Shown: piece by piece, positions 15,765 through 25,005 of the stretch
How positions within the stretch are numbered: position 1 is the stretch's first letter
Layout: each line of letters starts with the position of its first letter
DNA from: Streptomyces noursei ATCC 11455
GTDB lineage: Bacteria > Actinomycetota > Actinomycetes > Streptomycetales > Streptomycetaceae
Direction of reading: 5' to 3'
NCBI RefSeq assembly: GCF_001704275.1
Contig: NZ_CP011533.1
Coordinates: forward strand, 1,178,001 to 1,242,000
DNA: 64,000 bases
Made by a program: the position numbers and the translations under genes
Notes under the pieces: generated by a model
Databases searched by the model: none
What the model was told of the DNA's origin: nothing
What the model saw: the letters and a program-made list of their open reading frames with translations, nothing else

Positions 15765-16052
15765 ACCCCGTGTGTCCCCTCGGGACTGACCGGCCGGATC
15801 CCGGGCAGGGCTCCAACGACCGTTTCCCACAGTCGGGTTGGATGGTCCGCGAGCGTCGGCGACGACACGGCGACGCCCCCGGGGAACGCCCGGACACCCA
15901 CAGGAGCGAGACGTCCGGAAGGAGGGCCGCCCGTCCGCCGGCAGACCCGGCGGTGACGATCCGGTGGCCGCGCACCACACCGGTACAGGGCCCGCGCGCA
16001 TGCATCGAGCCCCGTGCCGGCACTCGGCACGCCGCACCCCAGGAGTCCCCGT

Positions 16053-17085
16053 ATGACCGACACCCGCGCCACCGCCCGCCCGGCCGACGCCGCCCCGCCC
16101 GACGACTGCGAGCTGCTCGTCCGCGACGCCCGCCTGCTGGTCGTGGACGCCGAAACCGAGATCCGCGGCCCCGTCTGATCGACGCCCAGGTCCGCACCGC
16201 CCAGGACCTCGGCTTCCGCTTCCACGCCACCCGCGGCTCGATGACCCGGTCGACCGAGGACGGCGGTCTGCCGCCCCGCTCGATCACCCAGGCCGCCGAG
16301 GAGGTGCTGGCGGACAGCGAACGCCTGGTCCGCGCCTACCACGACCCGGCCCCCGGCGCGCTGATCCGGGTCGCGCTCGCGCCCTGCTCACCGTTCTCGG
16401 TCACCACGGAGCTGATGACCGCCACCGCCGAGCTGGCCGAGCGGCTCGACGTCCGGCTGCACACCCACCTCGCCGAGGACCCGGACGAGGACGCGTACTG
16501 TCTGGCGACCTACGGCTGCCGTCCCGTCGAGTACTTCGAGTCCGTCGGCTGGATGACCGACCGGACCTGGGTCGCGCACTGCATCCACCCCGGCGAGGCC
16601 GAGCTCGCCGCACTCGCCGCCGCCGGCGTCGGGGTGGCGCACTGCCCCAGCTCCCACATGCTGATCGCGGGCGGCACCGCGGCGGTCCGGGAGATGCGCG
16701 GGCTCGGGATGGCGGTCGGCATCGGCTGCGACGGCTCCGCCTCGACCGACCACGCCTCGCTGTGGCTGGAGACCCGGAGCGCCCTGCTGCTGGGCCGGTA
16801 CCGCGGCGGCCCGACGACGATGACCGCCCGGGACGCGCTGGACCTCGCCACCCGCGGCTCGGCCCGCTGTCCGGGCCGGGCGGACGAGCTGGGACATCTG
16901 CGCCCGGGGGCCTGCGGCGACCTCGTGGTCTGGGACACCCCCGAGGTGGCGCTGGCCGGGGCGCTCACCGACCCGGTCGAGGCATGGCTGCGCTGTGCGC
17001 CGTCCCGGGCCTGGGCCACGGTCGTCGGCGGCCGGGTCCTCCTGGCCGACGGGCATCCTCAACTCCCCGCCCTGGAGGAGAAGTT
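16053..17085 (+). pseudogene. Amidohydrolase (8-oxoguanine deaminase-like) pseudogene with internal deletion
   Basis: A normal start (AGGAG before ATG 16053) opens a frame encoding DCELLVRDARLLVVDAETEIRG, the usual N-terminus, then a TGA at 16176. One base out of phase the protein resumes at LIDAQVRTAQDLGFRFHATR and continues through GALIRVALAPCSPFSV, RLHTHLAEDPDEDAYCL, WVAHCIHPGEAEL, GVAHCPSSHMLI and IGCDGSASTDHASLW to about 17085. The lost stretch, about 100-110 residues, would have held the first metal-binding HxH, so no activity is possible. The remaining motifs are those of guanine/8-oxoguanine deaminases. The end is compressed against the convergent permease remnant. Confidence 0.82.
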
Positions 17086-17802
17086 GCGGGAAGCGGTGGT
17101 GGATCCGCGGGGCGACGACCGGCAGCATCCCGACCCCGATCGCCGCCGCCGCGACGAGGAGGTTGTCGCCGTGGTCCAGCGCGGCCCGGCGCAGAAGGGA
17201 GATGCCGACCATCGCGATGGTGGCGAAGCACATCAACGAGGCGCCACCGACGACCGGTTGGGGCAGGGAGGCGATCAACTCGCCCAGCTTGGGGAGCACG
17301 CCCAGGAGCACCATGGCGGCGCCGCCGGCCGCGGTGACGTACCGGCTGCGGACGCCGGTCATGAGGGTGAGCCCGATGTTCCCGGCGAAGACGGTGTCGG
17401 GGAAGGAGTTCATGGCGCCGCCGAGCACACCTCACAGACCGTCGGCGGACAGGCCGCGCCGCAGGGCCCGGTCGGTCAGTGGCCGCTCCACCGCCTTGCC
17501 ATGGGGGTGACGCAGACGAAGGAGCCGCCGGTCACCAGCGGCAGCCTGGCGCCGAGGAGGCGCCCGACGCCCAGGCTCTGCACGAGGGTGATGACGCCGG
17601 CGACGAAGACGTCCGTGTTGACCAGGACGCCGACCGACGCCTCGTCCAAGCCCGCACCGGCCCCGAACATCAGCGGCACCGCGATGGCCCCCGCGTACAT
17701 CACCAGCGCGTGCTGCACACCGAGGCCCACCGTCCGGCCGGCGGTGGGGTGCCGTTCCCCGTCGGCACGGGCGGCGCGAGGGCTGTGGTGATGGTCAGTC
17801 AC
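17080..17802 (-). pseudogene. Uracil-xanthine permease (NCS2) pseudogene
   Basis: The GTG at 17802 overlaps the oxygenase stop and opens a frame with the NCS2 N-terminus (GLGVQHALVMYAGAIAVPLM, VGRLLGARLPLVTGGSF) that breaks after VTPMA. In another frame the protein resumes at KAVERPLTDRALRRGLSADGL. It then meets an in-frame TGA (about 17431) and continues GVLGGAMNSFPDTVFAGNIG and SLPQPVVGGASLMCFA to about 17085. Roughly 190 internal residues and the C-terminus are missing. The combination of deletion, nonsense codon and truncation rules out sequencing error. It must once have imported a purine for the adjacent enzymes. Confidence 0.85.
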
Positions 17803-18856
17803 CCTTGGCGGCACGCAGTCGGGCCGCCTCGCGGGGCGAGTTGGCATTGGGATTCCCTGCCCGGGAGCCGCCCAGTTTCTCGGCGAGGTGCCGGCCGACG
17901 GTCGTGGGCGGGTACAGCGGCTCGGTGCCCGCCGGGACGCAGCCGGGCAGAGCGCTGATCTCGGCATCCCAGTTGCCGTCGTGGAAGAAGGCGGTGGAGC
18001 GGCGGCGCACCACCCGCCCGGTGGCGTCGGTCGGCGGCAGCACCCGGTGCAGCGTCGAGCGCCACCGGTCGTTGGTCCAACGGGCCAGCAGATCACCGAG
18101 GTTGACGAGGAGGCAGTCGGGCTCCGGCAGCACGTCGTGCCAGCGCCCGTCGGTGTCGAGGATCTGCAGCCCGGGGATCCGGTCGGCCCACAGCACGGTG
18201 ACGATGCCGTAGTCGGTGTGGGCGCCCATGCCCATCCGGTCGCGGTCGAGGACCACTTCGCGCTCGGGGGGCGGGTAGTGGTTCATCCGGAGCACGTCGA
18301 GGGAGTGGTCGGTGAACGGTGCGAAGTGGTCCGCCGGCAGATCCAGGGCGTGCGCGAAGATCCCGGTCAACCGGCGGGCGAGCCCGCCGGCCTGGGCGCA
18401 CCACTCCTCCACCGCCTCCCGGAATCCCGGCAGTGCCGGCCAGATGTTGGCCGGGTAGTGGGCCGCGGGCAGGTCCAGATCCGGGAAGGCGGCGGCCTCC
18501 GCCCCGACGTTGAACGCCTCGAAGAGGTCCTCGGCCGCCGCCGGTACGCCCAGGCTCAGGCTGAGCTTCTCGGTGCGCGGCGGGGTGTAGCCGCGGTTGA
18601 CGCCCGGGGACGGGGAGCGCAGCGCCTTCTTCTCGTCCATCGGGAGGGCGAAGAAGGCGTCCAGCGCCGCGGCGAACGCGTGCGCCGCGGCGTCGGCGAT
18701 CCCATGCCCCTTGATCTGCATGAATCCGACGGTGCGGGCGGCCCGGTCGATCTCGCCCGCGATGCCGGCCCGGTCGGCGGCGGTGCCGTCCGCCCAGGCG
18801 GAGATGTCGATGACGGGTACGTCGAGTGCCCCGTTCACGGCCGTGGCCCTGCCCAT
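17795..18856 (-). CDS. 2-oxoglutarate/Fe(II) oxygenase, isopenicillin N synthase family
   Basis: This 353-residue intact enzyme has a DIOX_N domain (about 12-120) and a 2OG-FeII_Oxy domain (about 185-290). The iron ligands are H213 and D215 in GAHTDYG and H270 in STLHRV. The co-substrate-binding Arg-x-Ser is R285-R-S287. Start ATG 18856 is preceded by GGAAGG; the longer frame upstream has no SD. It overlaps the start of the broken permease by eight bases, so it formed an operon with it and faced the broken deaminase. Together they suggest oxidation of a purine, but the substrate is unproven. Codons and motifs show no decay. Confidence 0.87.
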   Translation of the reverse strand: MGRATAVNGALDVPVIDISAWADGTAADRAGIAGEIDRAARTVGFMQIKGHGIADAAAHAFAAALDAFFALPMDEKKALRSPSPGVNRGYTPPRTEKLSLSLGVPAAAEDLFEAFNVGAEAAAFPDLDLPAAHYPANIWPALPGFREAVEEWCAQAGGLARRLTGIFAHALDLPADHFAPFTDHSLDVLRMNHYPPPEREVVLDRDRMGMGAHTDYGIVTVLWADRIPGLQILDTDGRWHDVLPEPDCLLVNLGDLLARWTNDRWRSTLHRVLPPTDATGRVVRRRSTAFFHDGNWDAEISALPGCVPAGTEPLYPPTTVGRHLAEKLGGSRAGNPNANSPREAARLRAAKGD

Positions 18857-19073
18857 CGCAGACTTCCTTCCCTCGCGCCGTTCCCCTCCCGGGGGCGTCC
18901 GCCGGTCCCGCGCGGCGCCCACCCTCCCCTATCCGCTTCAACAGTTTGATGAACTTCTTGTTAACGCTCCCGAACCGAACAAGCCGAAATCAGCCGCCCA
19001 TTGACCGGGACACCTCGTCGACTTCCCTTTATGCGGCGCGTCTTCGCCGATTTCCGGACACGCGCGCAGCCCC

Positions 19074-19748
19074 TCAGCGCGCCGGCGCCCGCCAGTCCGG
19101 CGCGCGTCCCAGCAGCGCCAGGATCCGGTCCAGTTCCCCGGCACCCTCGGCCACCGGCAGGCCGGGCCGGAAGGAGCTGCCGGCGGCGAGCCGGTTCGGG
19201 CCGTCGGGGACGGCGCGGGCGATCGGCAGCGACGCGTCGAGGAGTTCGGGGTCCGGCGCGTAGGGCAGGTCCAGCGTGCGGGCGAGGTCCCAGCTGTGGA
19301 CGACGTAGTCGATGAGGTGGAAGCCCATGGCCCGGGCGGCGGGGACGGTCCGCTCGGTGGTGAATTCCGGGAGCGCGAACGGGCGGTCGGGGTCGTCCAC
19401 GGTCACGAAGGCCGCGAGGACGTCCTCGGCGGCATGGCGGTAGCGCGTCACCACCGTCGCGATGTCGTCGCCGAGCGGGCGGACCGCCCAGTGCGCCAGG
19501 TCCTGCCCGCGCCCCAGTGCCGCCGCCGCGAACCCCCGGTGCTGAGCCGTCAGATGGCCGAGCAGCGCCGCCAGGTCCCAGCCGGCGCAGGGCGTCGGCC
19601 GGGCGAGATCCCCGGGAGCCAGCCGGTTCACCAGTGCCACGCTGTCGCGCACCGCGCGGGCGTCGAGCCTGCGCAGGCGGTCCAGGTCCGGCGCTCCCGT
19701 CGTCGCGAACACCTCGTCCACCGCGTCCCGTTCCGAGTTCGTATGCAT
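19074..19748 (-). CDS. TIGR03086/maleylpyruvate isomerase N-terminal domain protein
   Basis: This 224-residue soluble protein of the DinB-like, mycothiol-dependent metalloprotein family common in actinomycetes has PTPCAGWDLAALLGHLTAQH near residue 55 and HLIDYVVHSWDLARTLD near 145, which carry the His residues of the metal site. The function of most members is unknown; some act with mycothiol in detoxification. It is divergent from a MarR regulator with only 52 bases between the starts, which suggests control by that MarR. Confidence 0.85.
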   Translation of the reverse strand: MHTNSERDAVDEVFATTGAPDLDRLRRLDARAVRDSVALVNRLAPGDLARPTPCAGWDLAALLGHLTAQHRGFAAAALGRGQDLAHWAVRPLGDDIATVVTRYRHAAEDVLAAFVTVDDPDRPFALPEFTTERTVPAARAMGFHLIDYVVHSWDLARTLDLPYAPDPELLDASLPIARAVPDGPNRLAAGSSFRPGLPVAEGAGELDRILALLGRAPDWRAPAR

Positions 19749-19774
19749 GTGCCTACGATCTGCGCGAGCACATG
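19746..19774. promoter_or_regulatory. Dyad in the MarR/TIGR03086 divergent promoter
   Basis: CATGTGC (19746-19752) is inverted as GCACATG (19768-19774), with GATCTG repeated at 19757-19762 and 19774-19779. It overlaps the start codon of the minus-strand gene. It is a candidate MarR operator by position. Confidence 0.4.
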
Positions 19775-19800
19775 ATCTGTCAAGGGGTATTTTCCTTTCC

Positions 19801-20295
19801 ATGGCCGAGAACGCAGCACCCAGGGACACCCCGACCGGAGGGCGGCCGACGGCCCGCCCCGACCTGGCCGCGATGCTGGTCCCGCTGTGCCGCGCCCTGG
19901 TGGACGCCGAGCGGCCGGTCCTGGACGCGCACGGCCTGACCATGTGGGCCTACTCCGTGCTGCTGCGCCTCGACGACACCCCGATCCGCACCCAGGCCGC
20001 CCTGGCCGACGCCATCCGGGCCGACCGGACCCGGATCATCCCGGTCCTCGACGACCTGGAGTCCCGCGGGCTGATCCACCGCCGTCCCGACCCGGGGGAC
20101 CGCCGGGTCCGGCTGGTCTCCCTCACCCCCGACGGACGGCGCGTGCGGGACGCCGTCCAGAGGGACATCCAGCGCGGCGAGGAAGACCTGCTCACCCGCC
20201 TCCCGGCCGCCGACCGGGAGGGTTTCGTGCGCGGCCTGCTGGCCCTGCACGCCCTCCCCGGGATCCCGCCGCACCGCACCTCCGGCGACGCCTGA
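19801..20295 (+). CDS. MarR-family transcriptional regulator
   Basis: The protein has 164 residues from ATG 19801. The winged-helix domain runs from about residue 30 to 120, with TMWAYSVLLRL, QAALADAIRADRTRIIPVLD as recognition helix region, and RRPDPGDRRVRLVSLTPDG as the wing. MarR proteins are dimeric repressors released by phenolic or oxidative ligands. It is followed by a 12-bp-stem hairpin. It probably controls itself and the divergent TIGR03086 gene. Confidence 0.9.
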   Translation: MAENAAPRDTPTGGRPTARPDLAAMLVPLCRALVDAERPVLDAHGLTMWAYSVLLRLDDTPIRTQAALADAIRADRTRIIPVLDDLESRGLIHRRPDPGDRRVRLVSLTPDGRRVRDAVQRDIQRGEEDLLTRLPAADREGFVRGLLALHALPGIPPHRTSGDA

Positions 20296-20328
20296 GCGCC
20301 CCCGGAGGACGACCCGGCAGCGAACGCG

Positions 20329-20380
20329 GCGGGTGCCGGCCGGGCCCGCCCGAAGGCGGTGGTTCCCAGCCGGCACCCGC
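20329..20380. terminator. Hairpin after marR
   Basis: GCGGGTGCCGGC (20329-20340) pairs with GCCGGCACCCGC (20369-20380) across 28 bases, between convergent genes. Confidence 0.6.
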
Positions 20381-20439
20381 GTGCTGCTGCGTCCGATGAC
20401 ACGACGCGGGAACACCGGGCCCGCCGGCCCGGCGCCCGC

Positions 20440-20670
20440 TCAGTTCTCCCAGGCGCGCTCCCTGCCGTGTGCGAAGTGACCCCGGTGCGCACCGTCATGG
20501 AAGATCGGGTTGCCGTCGATGACGGCCGCGTCGAACGAGTAGCCCTGGTACCAGCCCTTGCCGTAGCTGCGCTCGTTCTGGTCGTCGTCCCCGGCGAGGG
20601 CGGTGCCCGCCGCGCCGAGGACGAGGGTGGCGGCCAGGGTGCTGGCAGCGATCGCGGCACGGATACGCAT
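20440..20670 (-). CDS. Small secreted protein, 76 aa
   Basis: The N-terminal signal peptide RIRAAIAASTLAATLVLGAA should be cut after ALA (about residue 26). This leaves about 50 residues rich in Asp, Gly, His and aromatic residues (YGKGWYQGYSFDAAVIDG, HDGAHRGHFAHGRERAW). There are no cysteines. GAGGAG precedes the ATG. Such small secreted proteins are common in streptomycetes; I do not recognise a function. The short GDDDQN start and His cluster could bind metal, which is speculation. Confidence 0.72.
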   Translation of the reverse strand: MRIRAAIAASTLAATLVLGAAGTALAGDDDQNERSYGKGWYQGYSFDAAVIDGNPIFHDGAHRGHFAHGRERAWEN

Positions 20671-20854
20671 GTCTGCTCCTCAGGAAGCTCGAAGTGTGAT
20701 TATCAGCGCTTTCAGGAATCACCCTGGCGATACCGACCAAAACCCCACCTACCGCCAATCGTGCGGGCCCCGTCACCCGGAACCGGCGACCCCACCGCCT
20801 CGCCACCGGGCCGCGTTCGCATCAACTCTCCGTCTTTGCCACCGAGTTGGCGGA

Positions 20855-22195
20855 CTACGCCGGGGCGTCCCCGGAACGGTCACGGGGCGGTGCGGGGACC
20901 GGTCGCAGCCCGAGCGTCACCAGAATGACGGCCACCGCCAGGAAGCCGGCGAGCACCGCGAAGCCGGTCAGACTGGTCCCGGTGGCATCCGTGAGCCAGC
21001 CGACCAGGTACGGACCGGCGAAACCGCCGAGGTTGCCGAGCGCGTTGATCAGCCCCATCGCCACGGCCACCACCTCGAAGCGGAGCAGCTGGCCGGGGAT
21101 CGCCCAGAAGGGGCCGTAGGGCGCGTAGACCGCGGCGGCCGTGACGCACAGCAGCAGCATCCGCGGCAGCGCGCCGTGCACCGCCTGACCGAGCAGCAGC
21201 GCGACGATGCCCACGACCAGGGGCAGGGCGACCGCCTGCCGCCGTCGGCCGGTGCGGTCCGACCAGGCGGCGTTGGCGATCATCGCCACGAGCGCGACGG
21301 TGAACGGGACCGCGGTCAGCAGCCCGACCTCGGTGGCGGAGCCGTTGTGGGTGAGCTCCTTGATGACGGCGGGCAGCCAGAGGCTGAAACCGTAGAAACC
21401 GGTGATCCAGAAGAAGTAGACCCCGATGAGGACCAGGACCGACGGCTGCCGGACCGCGCCGAGGTAGGAACCGCCGCCCGCCACGGGCTTGGCGGCCTCG
21501 TCGGCGGCGATGGTCCGGGCCAGGTGGTCGGCCTCCGCGGAGGAGATCCAGCGGGCCTGGGCGGGACGGTCGGCGACGGCGAACCACCAGACCACCGCCC
21601 ACACCAGCGGCGGCAGCCCCTGGAGGACGAGCACCCAGCGCCAGCCTGCGTGGTCGAGCATCCAGCCGGACAGCGGCGCCATCAGCACCGACGACAGCGG
21701 CAGACAGGCCATCCACAGCGCGTTGGCGCGGGCCCGCTCGCGGAGCGGGAACCACGAGGCGAGCAGGATGAGGACGGCCGGCCAGACACCGCCCTCGAAG
21801 AAGCCCAGCACGAACCGCGCGGCGTAGAACTGGGCGCGGGTCTGCACCAGGCCGGACAGGACCGCGGACAGGCCCCAGGCGACCATCAGGATCAGGACGG
21901 TCTTCCGGGCGCTCCAGCGCTGGGCGAGGACCGCCGCCGGGATCTGCAGGAAGACGTAGCCGAGGAAGAAGATGCCGCCGGCCAGGCCCTTGTCGGCGTT
22001 GGAGAGGTCCAGGTCGCCGTGCATGTACGGGAGGACGACGGAGACGTTGTTGCGGTCGAGGTAGGCCAGCATGTACATGATCGCGGCCACCGGGATGACA
22101 TAGACCCAGCGCTTGGCCGGTACCGCCGCCGGGTACCCGGCGGCGGTACCGGCCGCCGTGTCGCGGATCCGCGAAGCGTCGTTCGTCCCCGTCAT
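20855..22195 (-). CDS. MFS transporter, anion:cation symporter-like
   Basis: This 446-residue protein has about twelve membrane segments. DRNNVSVVLPYMHGDLDLSN after helix 1, LAQRWSARKTVL in the loop 2-3 region and FFEGGVWPAVLILLASWF resemble the ACS subfamily, which imports organic anions such as phthalate, tartrate or hexuronates. The start is the ATG at 22195 with GGAGG upstream. It ends close to the convergent-free gap 20671-20854, in which nothing else was seen. No catabolic gene adjoins it. Confidence 0.88.
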   Translation of the reverse strand: MTGTNDASRIRDTAAGTAAGYPAAVPAKRWVYVIPVAAIMYMLAYLDRNNVSVVLPYMHGDLDLSNADKGLAGGIFFLGYVFLQIPAAVLAQRWSARKTVLILMVAWGLSAVLSGLVQTRAQFYAARFVLGFFEGGVWPAVLILLASWFPLRERARANALWMACLPLSSVLMAPLSGWMLDHAGWRWVLVLQGLPPLVWAVVWWFAVADRPAQARWISSAEADHLARTIAADEAAKPVAGGGSYLGAVRQPSVLVLIGVYFFWITGFYGFSLWLPAVIKELTHNGSATEVGLLTAVPFTVALVAMIANAAWSDRTGRRRQAVALPLVVGIVALLLGQAVHGALPRMLLLCVTAAAVYAPYGPFWAIPGQLLRFEVVAVAMGLINALGNLGGFAGPYLVGWLTDATGTSLTGFAVLAGFLAVAVILVTLGLRPVPAPPRDRSGDAPA

Positions 22196-22281
22196 GTGAC
22201 TGCGTCCTCCCCCGGTGCGGCTGCTCCCCCGGCCGCCGCGCGTCTCGCGCAACTGGAGGGTAGCAGTCGAGAGTTGGCCGG

Positions 22282-25005
22282 TCAGTAGCCGTGATCGCCC
22301 GGTGCCTGCGAAGCCCGGTCCGCGTCGGCCAGCGCCTGCTCGGTCCAGATCACCTTGCCGTCGCCCGTGTAGCGGGTGCCCCACCGCTCGGCCAGCTGCG
22401 CGATCAGGAAGAGGCCGCGACCGCCCTCGTCGGTGGTGGCGGCGTGCCGCAGGTGCGGGGAGGTGCTGCTGTGGTCGGCGACCTCGCAGATCAGCGAGGA
22501 GTCGCGGATCAGCCGGACGTGGATCGGGCCGGAGGCGTAGCGGATGGCGTTGGTGACCAGCTCGCTGAGGATCAGCTCGGTGGTGAACGCCTCGTCGGCC
22601 AGCCCCCACTCGATCAGTTTGCGGACCGCCGCGGCGCGCACCTGGGCGACCGCGGACGGGTCGGCGGGTACCTCCCAGTCGGCGATCTGCGCGGCGGCCA
22701 GCCGTCGGGTGCGGGCGACCAGCAGGGCGATGTCGTCGACCGGGTGGTCCGGCAGCAGCGCGTCGAGCGCCGCCTCGCAGGTGTCCTCCGGGGTCCGACC
22801 GGGGTGGCCGCCGAGGGTGCGGCGCAGCAGCGCCATGCCCTCGTCGATGTCGCGGGCGCGGTCCTCGACGAGCCCGTCGGTGTAGAGGACGAGGCGGCTG
22901 CCCTCGGGGAGTTCCAGCCGGCAGGTGTCGAAGGGCATCCCGCCGAGCCCGAGCGGCGGGCCGCCGGGCACCTCGACGAACTCCGCGCCGCCGTCCGGCC
23001 GCAGCAGCAGCGGCTGGACGTGCCCGGCGCGGGCCATGGTGCAGGCGCCGGTGACCGGGTCGTAGATGGCGTAGAGGCAGGTGGCGCCGGTGACCGGGGC
23101 CTTGGGACCGTTGCCGGTGCCCTCCGCGCCCTCGTCCTGGTCGATGCGGGTGACCAGCTCGTCGAGGTGCCACAGCAGCTCGTCGGGCGGGACGTCGAGG
23201 TTGGCGAAGTTGTGGACCGCGGTGCGCAGCCGGCCCATCGTGGCGGCGGCGTGCAGACCGTGCCCGACGACGTCGCCGACGACCAGCGCGACCCGGGTGC
23301 CGGGCAGCGGGATGATGTCGAACCAGTCGCCGCCGACGCCGCCCAGCCCCCCGATCCCGGCCTGCGCGGGCAGATAGCGGAAGGCGGCCTCGACGGCGTT
23401 CTGGTCCGGCAGGGCGCGCGGCAGCAGGCTGCGCTGGAGGGTGACCGCCATGGTGTGCTCGCGGGTGTAGCGGCGGGCGTTGTCGAGGCTCACCGCGGCG
23501 CGGGCGACCAGTTCCTCGGCCAGCGAGAGGTCCTCGTCGTCGAACGCCTCGGGGGTGTGCGAGCGCCAGAAGAGGACCACGCCGAGGATCACCCCGCGGG
23601 CCCGCAGCGGCACCGCGATCAACGAGTGGATGCCGTGCGCGACGATCTGCCGGGCGCGCTCGGGGTCCTGCCGCTGCCAGCCGGAGAACGCGGCGAGGTC
23701 GGCCTCCAGGACCGGTTCGCCGGCCGGCAGCCGGGTGCCGAGCACGGTGGTGGACGCGAACCGCATCGGCTCGCCGACCGGGTAGAGCGACCCGTTGGGC
23801 ACCTCGCCGGCGACGGCGGTGCGGCGCATCTCGATGGCCGGCCCGGTGGCGGGCTCCTCGCCGCTCAGCACCGACTCGGCCAGGTCGACGGTGACGAGAT
23901 CGCTGAACCGCTCGGCGCCGAACCGGGCCAGTTCCTCGCAGGTGCGCACCACGTCGAGGGTGGTGCCGATCTCGGCGCCGGCGTCGTAGAGCAGCTTCAG
24001 CCGGCCGCGGGCGAGGTCGGCGCGGCCGGTCAGGGCCCGGAGTTCGGTGGTGTCGCGGAGGGTGGTGACGCTGCCGGGCGGGCCACCGGCGCGTTCGGTG
24101 GAGCGCTGGTTGACCGCGAGCAGCCGGTCCCCGACCGGGTGCACCTCGTCGGTGACGATCCGGCCGGACTCCAGCAGCAGCGCGGTGGCCGGGTCGAGCC
24201 CCAGCTCGGCGACCTGGCGGCCCTCGACGTCGGGCGGGAGGTCGAGCAGCCGTCGGGCCTCGTCGTTGGCGAGCACCAGTCGCCCGTCGCCGCGGACGAT
24301 GATCACTCCTTCCCGGACGGCGTGCAGCACCGCGTCGTGGTGCTCGTACATCCGCGTCATCTCTTCCGGCCCCAGCCCGTGGGTCTGCCGCCGCAGCCGT
24401 CGGCTGACCAGCGCGGTGCCGCCGGTGGTCAGCAGCAGCACGCCGGCCGCGACGCCGAACAGCAGCGGGAACTGATCGTCGACGACGCCGCTGACCTTGC
24501 TGATGGTGATGCCCGCGGAGACCAGGCCGACGACCTTGCCGTCGTGACCGATGACGGGCACCACCGCCTGGACGAGCGGGCCGATGGTGCCGGTGATCTT
24601 CTCGGTGACCACCTTGCCGGCCAGCGCGGGCCCGATGGTGCCGACGAACTTCTTGCCGATCCGGTCGGGGAGCGGGTGGGTGTAGCGGATGCCGTGGGTG
24701 CTCATGACGACGAGGAAGTCGACCTGCGAGCCCTTTCGGGCGGCCTCGGCCCGTGGCTGGAGCACGGCCGTGGGGTCGGGGCTCTTGAGCGCCTCCTCCA
24801 GGCCGGGGGAGTTGGCGAAGGTCTCGGCCACGGCGACCGAGCGGTTCCGGGCCTCCCGTTCCGCGTCGGTCCCGGACTGCAGCACCAGGGCCACGATGGC
24901 GGCGGCGACGAGCAAGACCACGATCGCCACTTGCAGGAGAAAGACCTGACCAGCGACAGTTCGCATCCTCAGAACCGAACGCGGGCGGCCGTAGCGTCCG
25001 GCCAT
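22282..25005 (-). CDS. Membrane sensor PP2C phosphatase (Cache-PAS-GAF-SpoIIE-HATPase)
   Basis: This is a 907-residue multidomain regulator. The order is membrane helix (about 18-42), extracellular sCache/CitA-like sensor (about 43-165, VVMSTHGIRYTHPLPDRIG), second helix (about 182-203), PAS (about 225-330), GAF (about 355-520), SpoIIE/PP2C (about 570-770, with GGDWFDIIP and VGDVVGHG metal-site motifs) and a C-terminal RsbW-like HATPase (about 775-890, ELVTNAIRYA and GRGLFLI). Such proteins dephosphorylate anti-anti-sigma factors and may also bind them as kinases, converting an external signal to partner switching. Start at 25005; it is monocistronic. Confidence 0.92.
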   Translation of the reverse strand: MAGRYGRPRSVLRMRTVAGQVFLLQVAIVVLLVAAAIVALVLQSGTDAEREARNRSVAVAETFANSPGLEEALKSPDPTAVLQPRAEAARKGSQVDFLVVMSTHGIRYTHPLPDRIGKKFVGTIGPALAGKVVTEKITGTIGPLVQAVVPVIGHDGKVVGLVSAGITISKVSGVVDDQFPLLFGVAAGVLLLTTGGTALVSRRLRRQTHGLGPEEMTRMYEHHDAVLHAVREGVIIVRGDGRLVLANDEARRLLDLPPDVEGRQVAELGLDPATALLLESGRIVTDEVHPVGDRLLAVNQRSTERAGGPPGSVTTLRDTTELRALTGRADLARGRLKLLYDAGAEIGTTLDVVRTCEELARFGAERFSDLVTVDLAESVLSGEEPATGPAIEMRRTAVAGEVPNGSLYPVGEPMRFASTTVLGTRLPAGEPVLEADLAAFSGWQRQDPERARQIVAHGIHSLIAVPLRARGVILGVVLFWRSHTPEAFDDEDLSLAEELVARAAVSLDNARRYTREHTMAVTLQRSLLPRALPDQNAVEAAFRYLPAQAGIGGLGGVGGDWFDIIPLPGTRVALVVGDVVGHGLHAAATMGRLRTAVHNFANLDVPPDELLWHLDELVTRIDQDEGAEGTGNGPKAPVTGATCLYAIYDPVTGACTMARAGHVQPLLLRPDGGAEFVEVPGGPPLGLGGMPFDTCRLELPEGSRLVLYTDGLVEDRARDIDEGMALLRRTLGGHPGRTPEDTCEAALDALLPDHPVDDIALLVARTRRLAAAQIADWEVPADPSAVAQVRAAAVRKLIEWGLADEAFTTELILSELVTNAIRYASGPIHVRLIRDSSLICEVADHSSTSPHLRHAATTDEGGRGLFLIAQLAERWGTRYTGDGKVIWTEQALADADRASQAPGDHGY

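Noticed and set aside
12561..16037. 1158-codon minus-strand frame over the M4 protease and MFS genes
   Set aside because: Covers two good plus-strand genes and has only Gly/Arg/Ala-rich sequence.
15838..16056. 72-codon plus-strand frame before the deaminase pseudogene
   Set aside because: Arg/Pro-rich with no start signal; it is promoter and leader sequence of the downstream gene.
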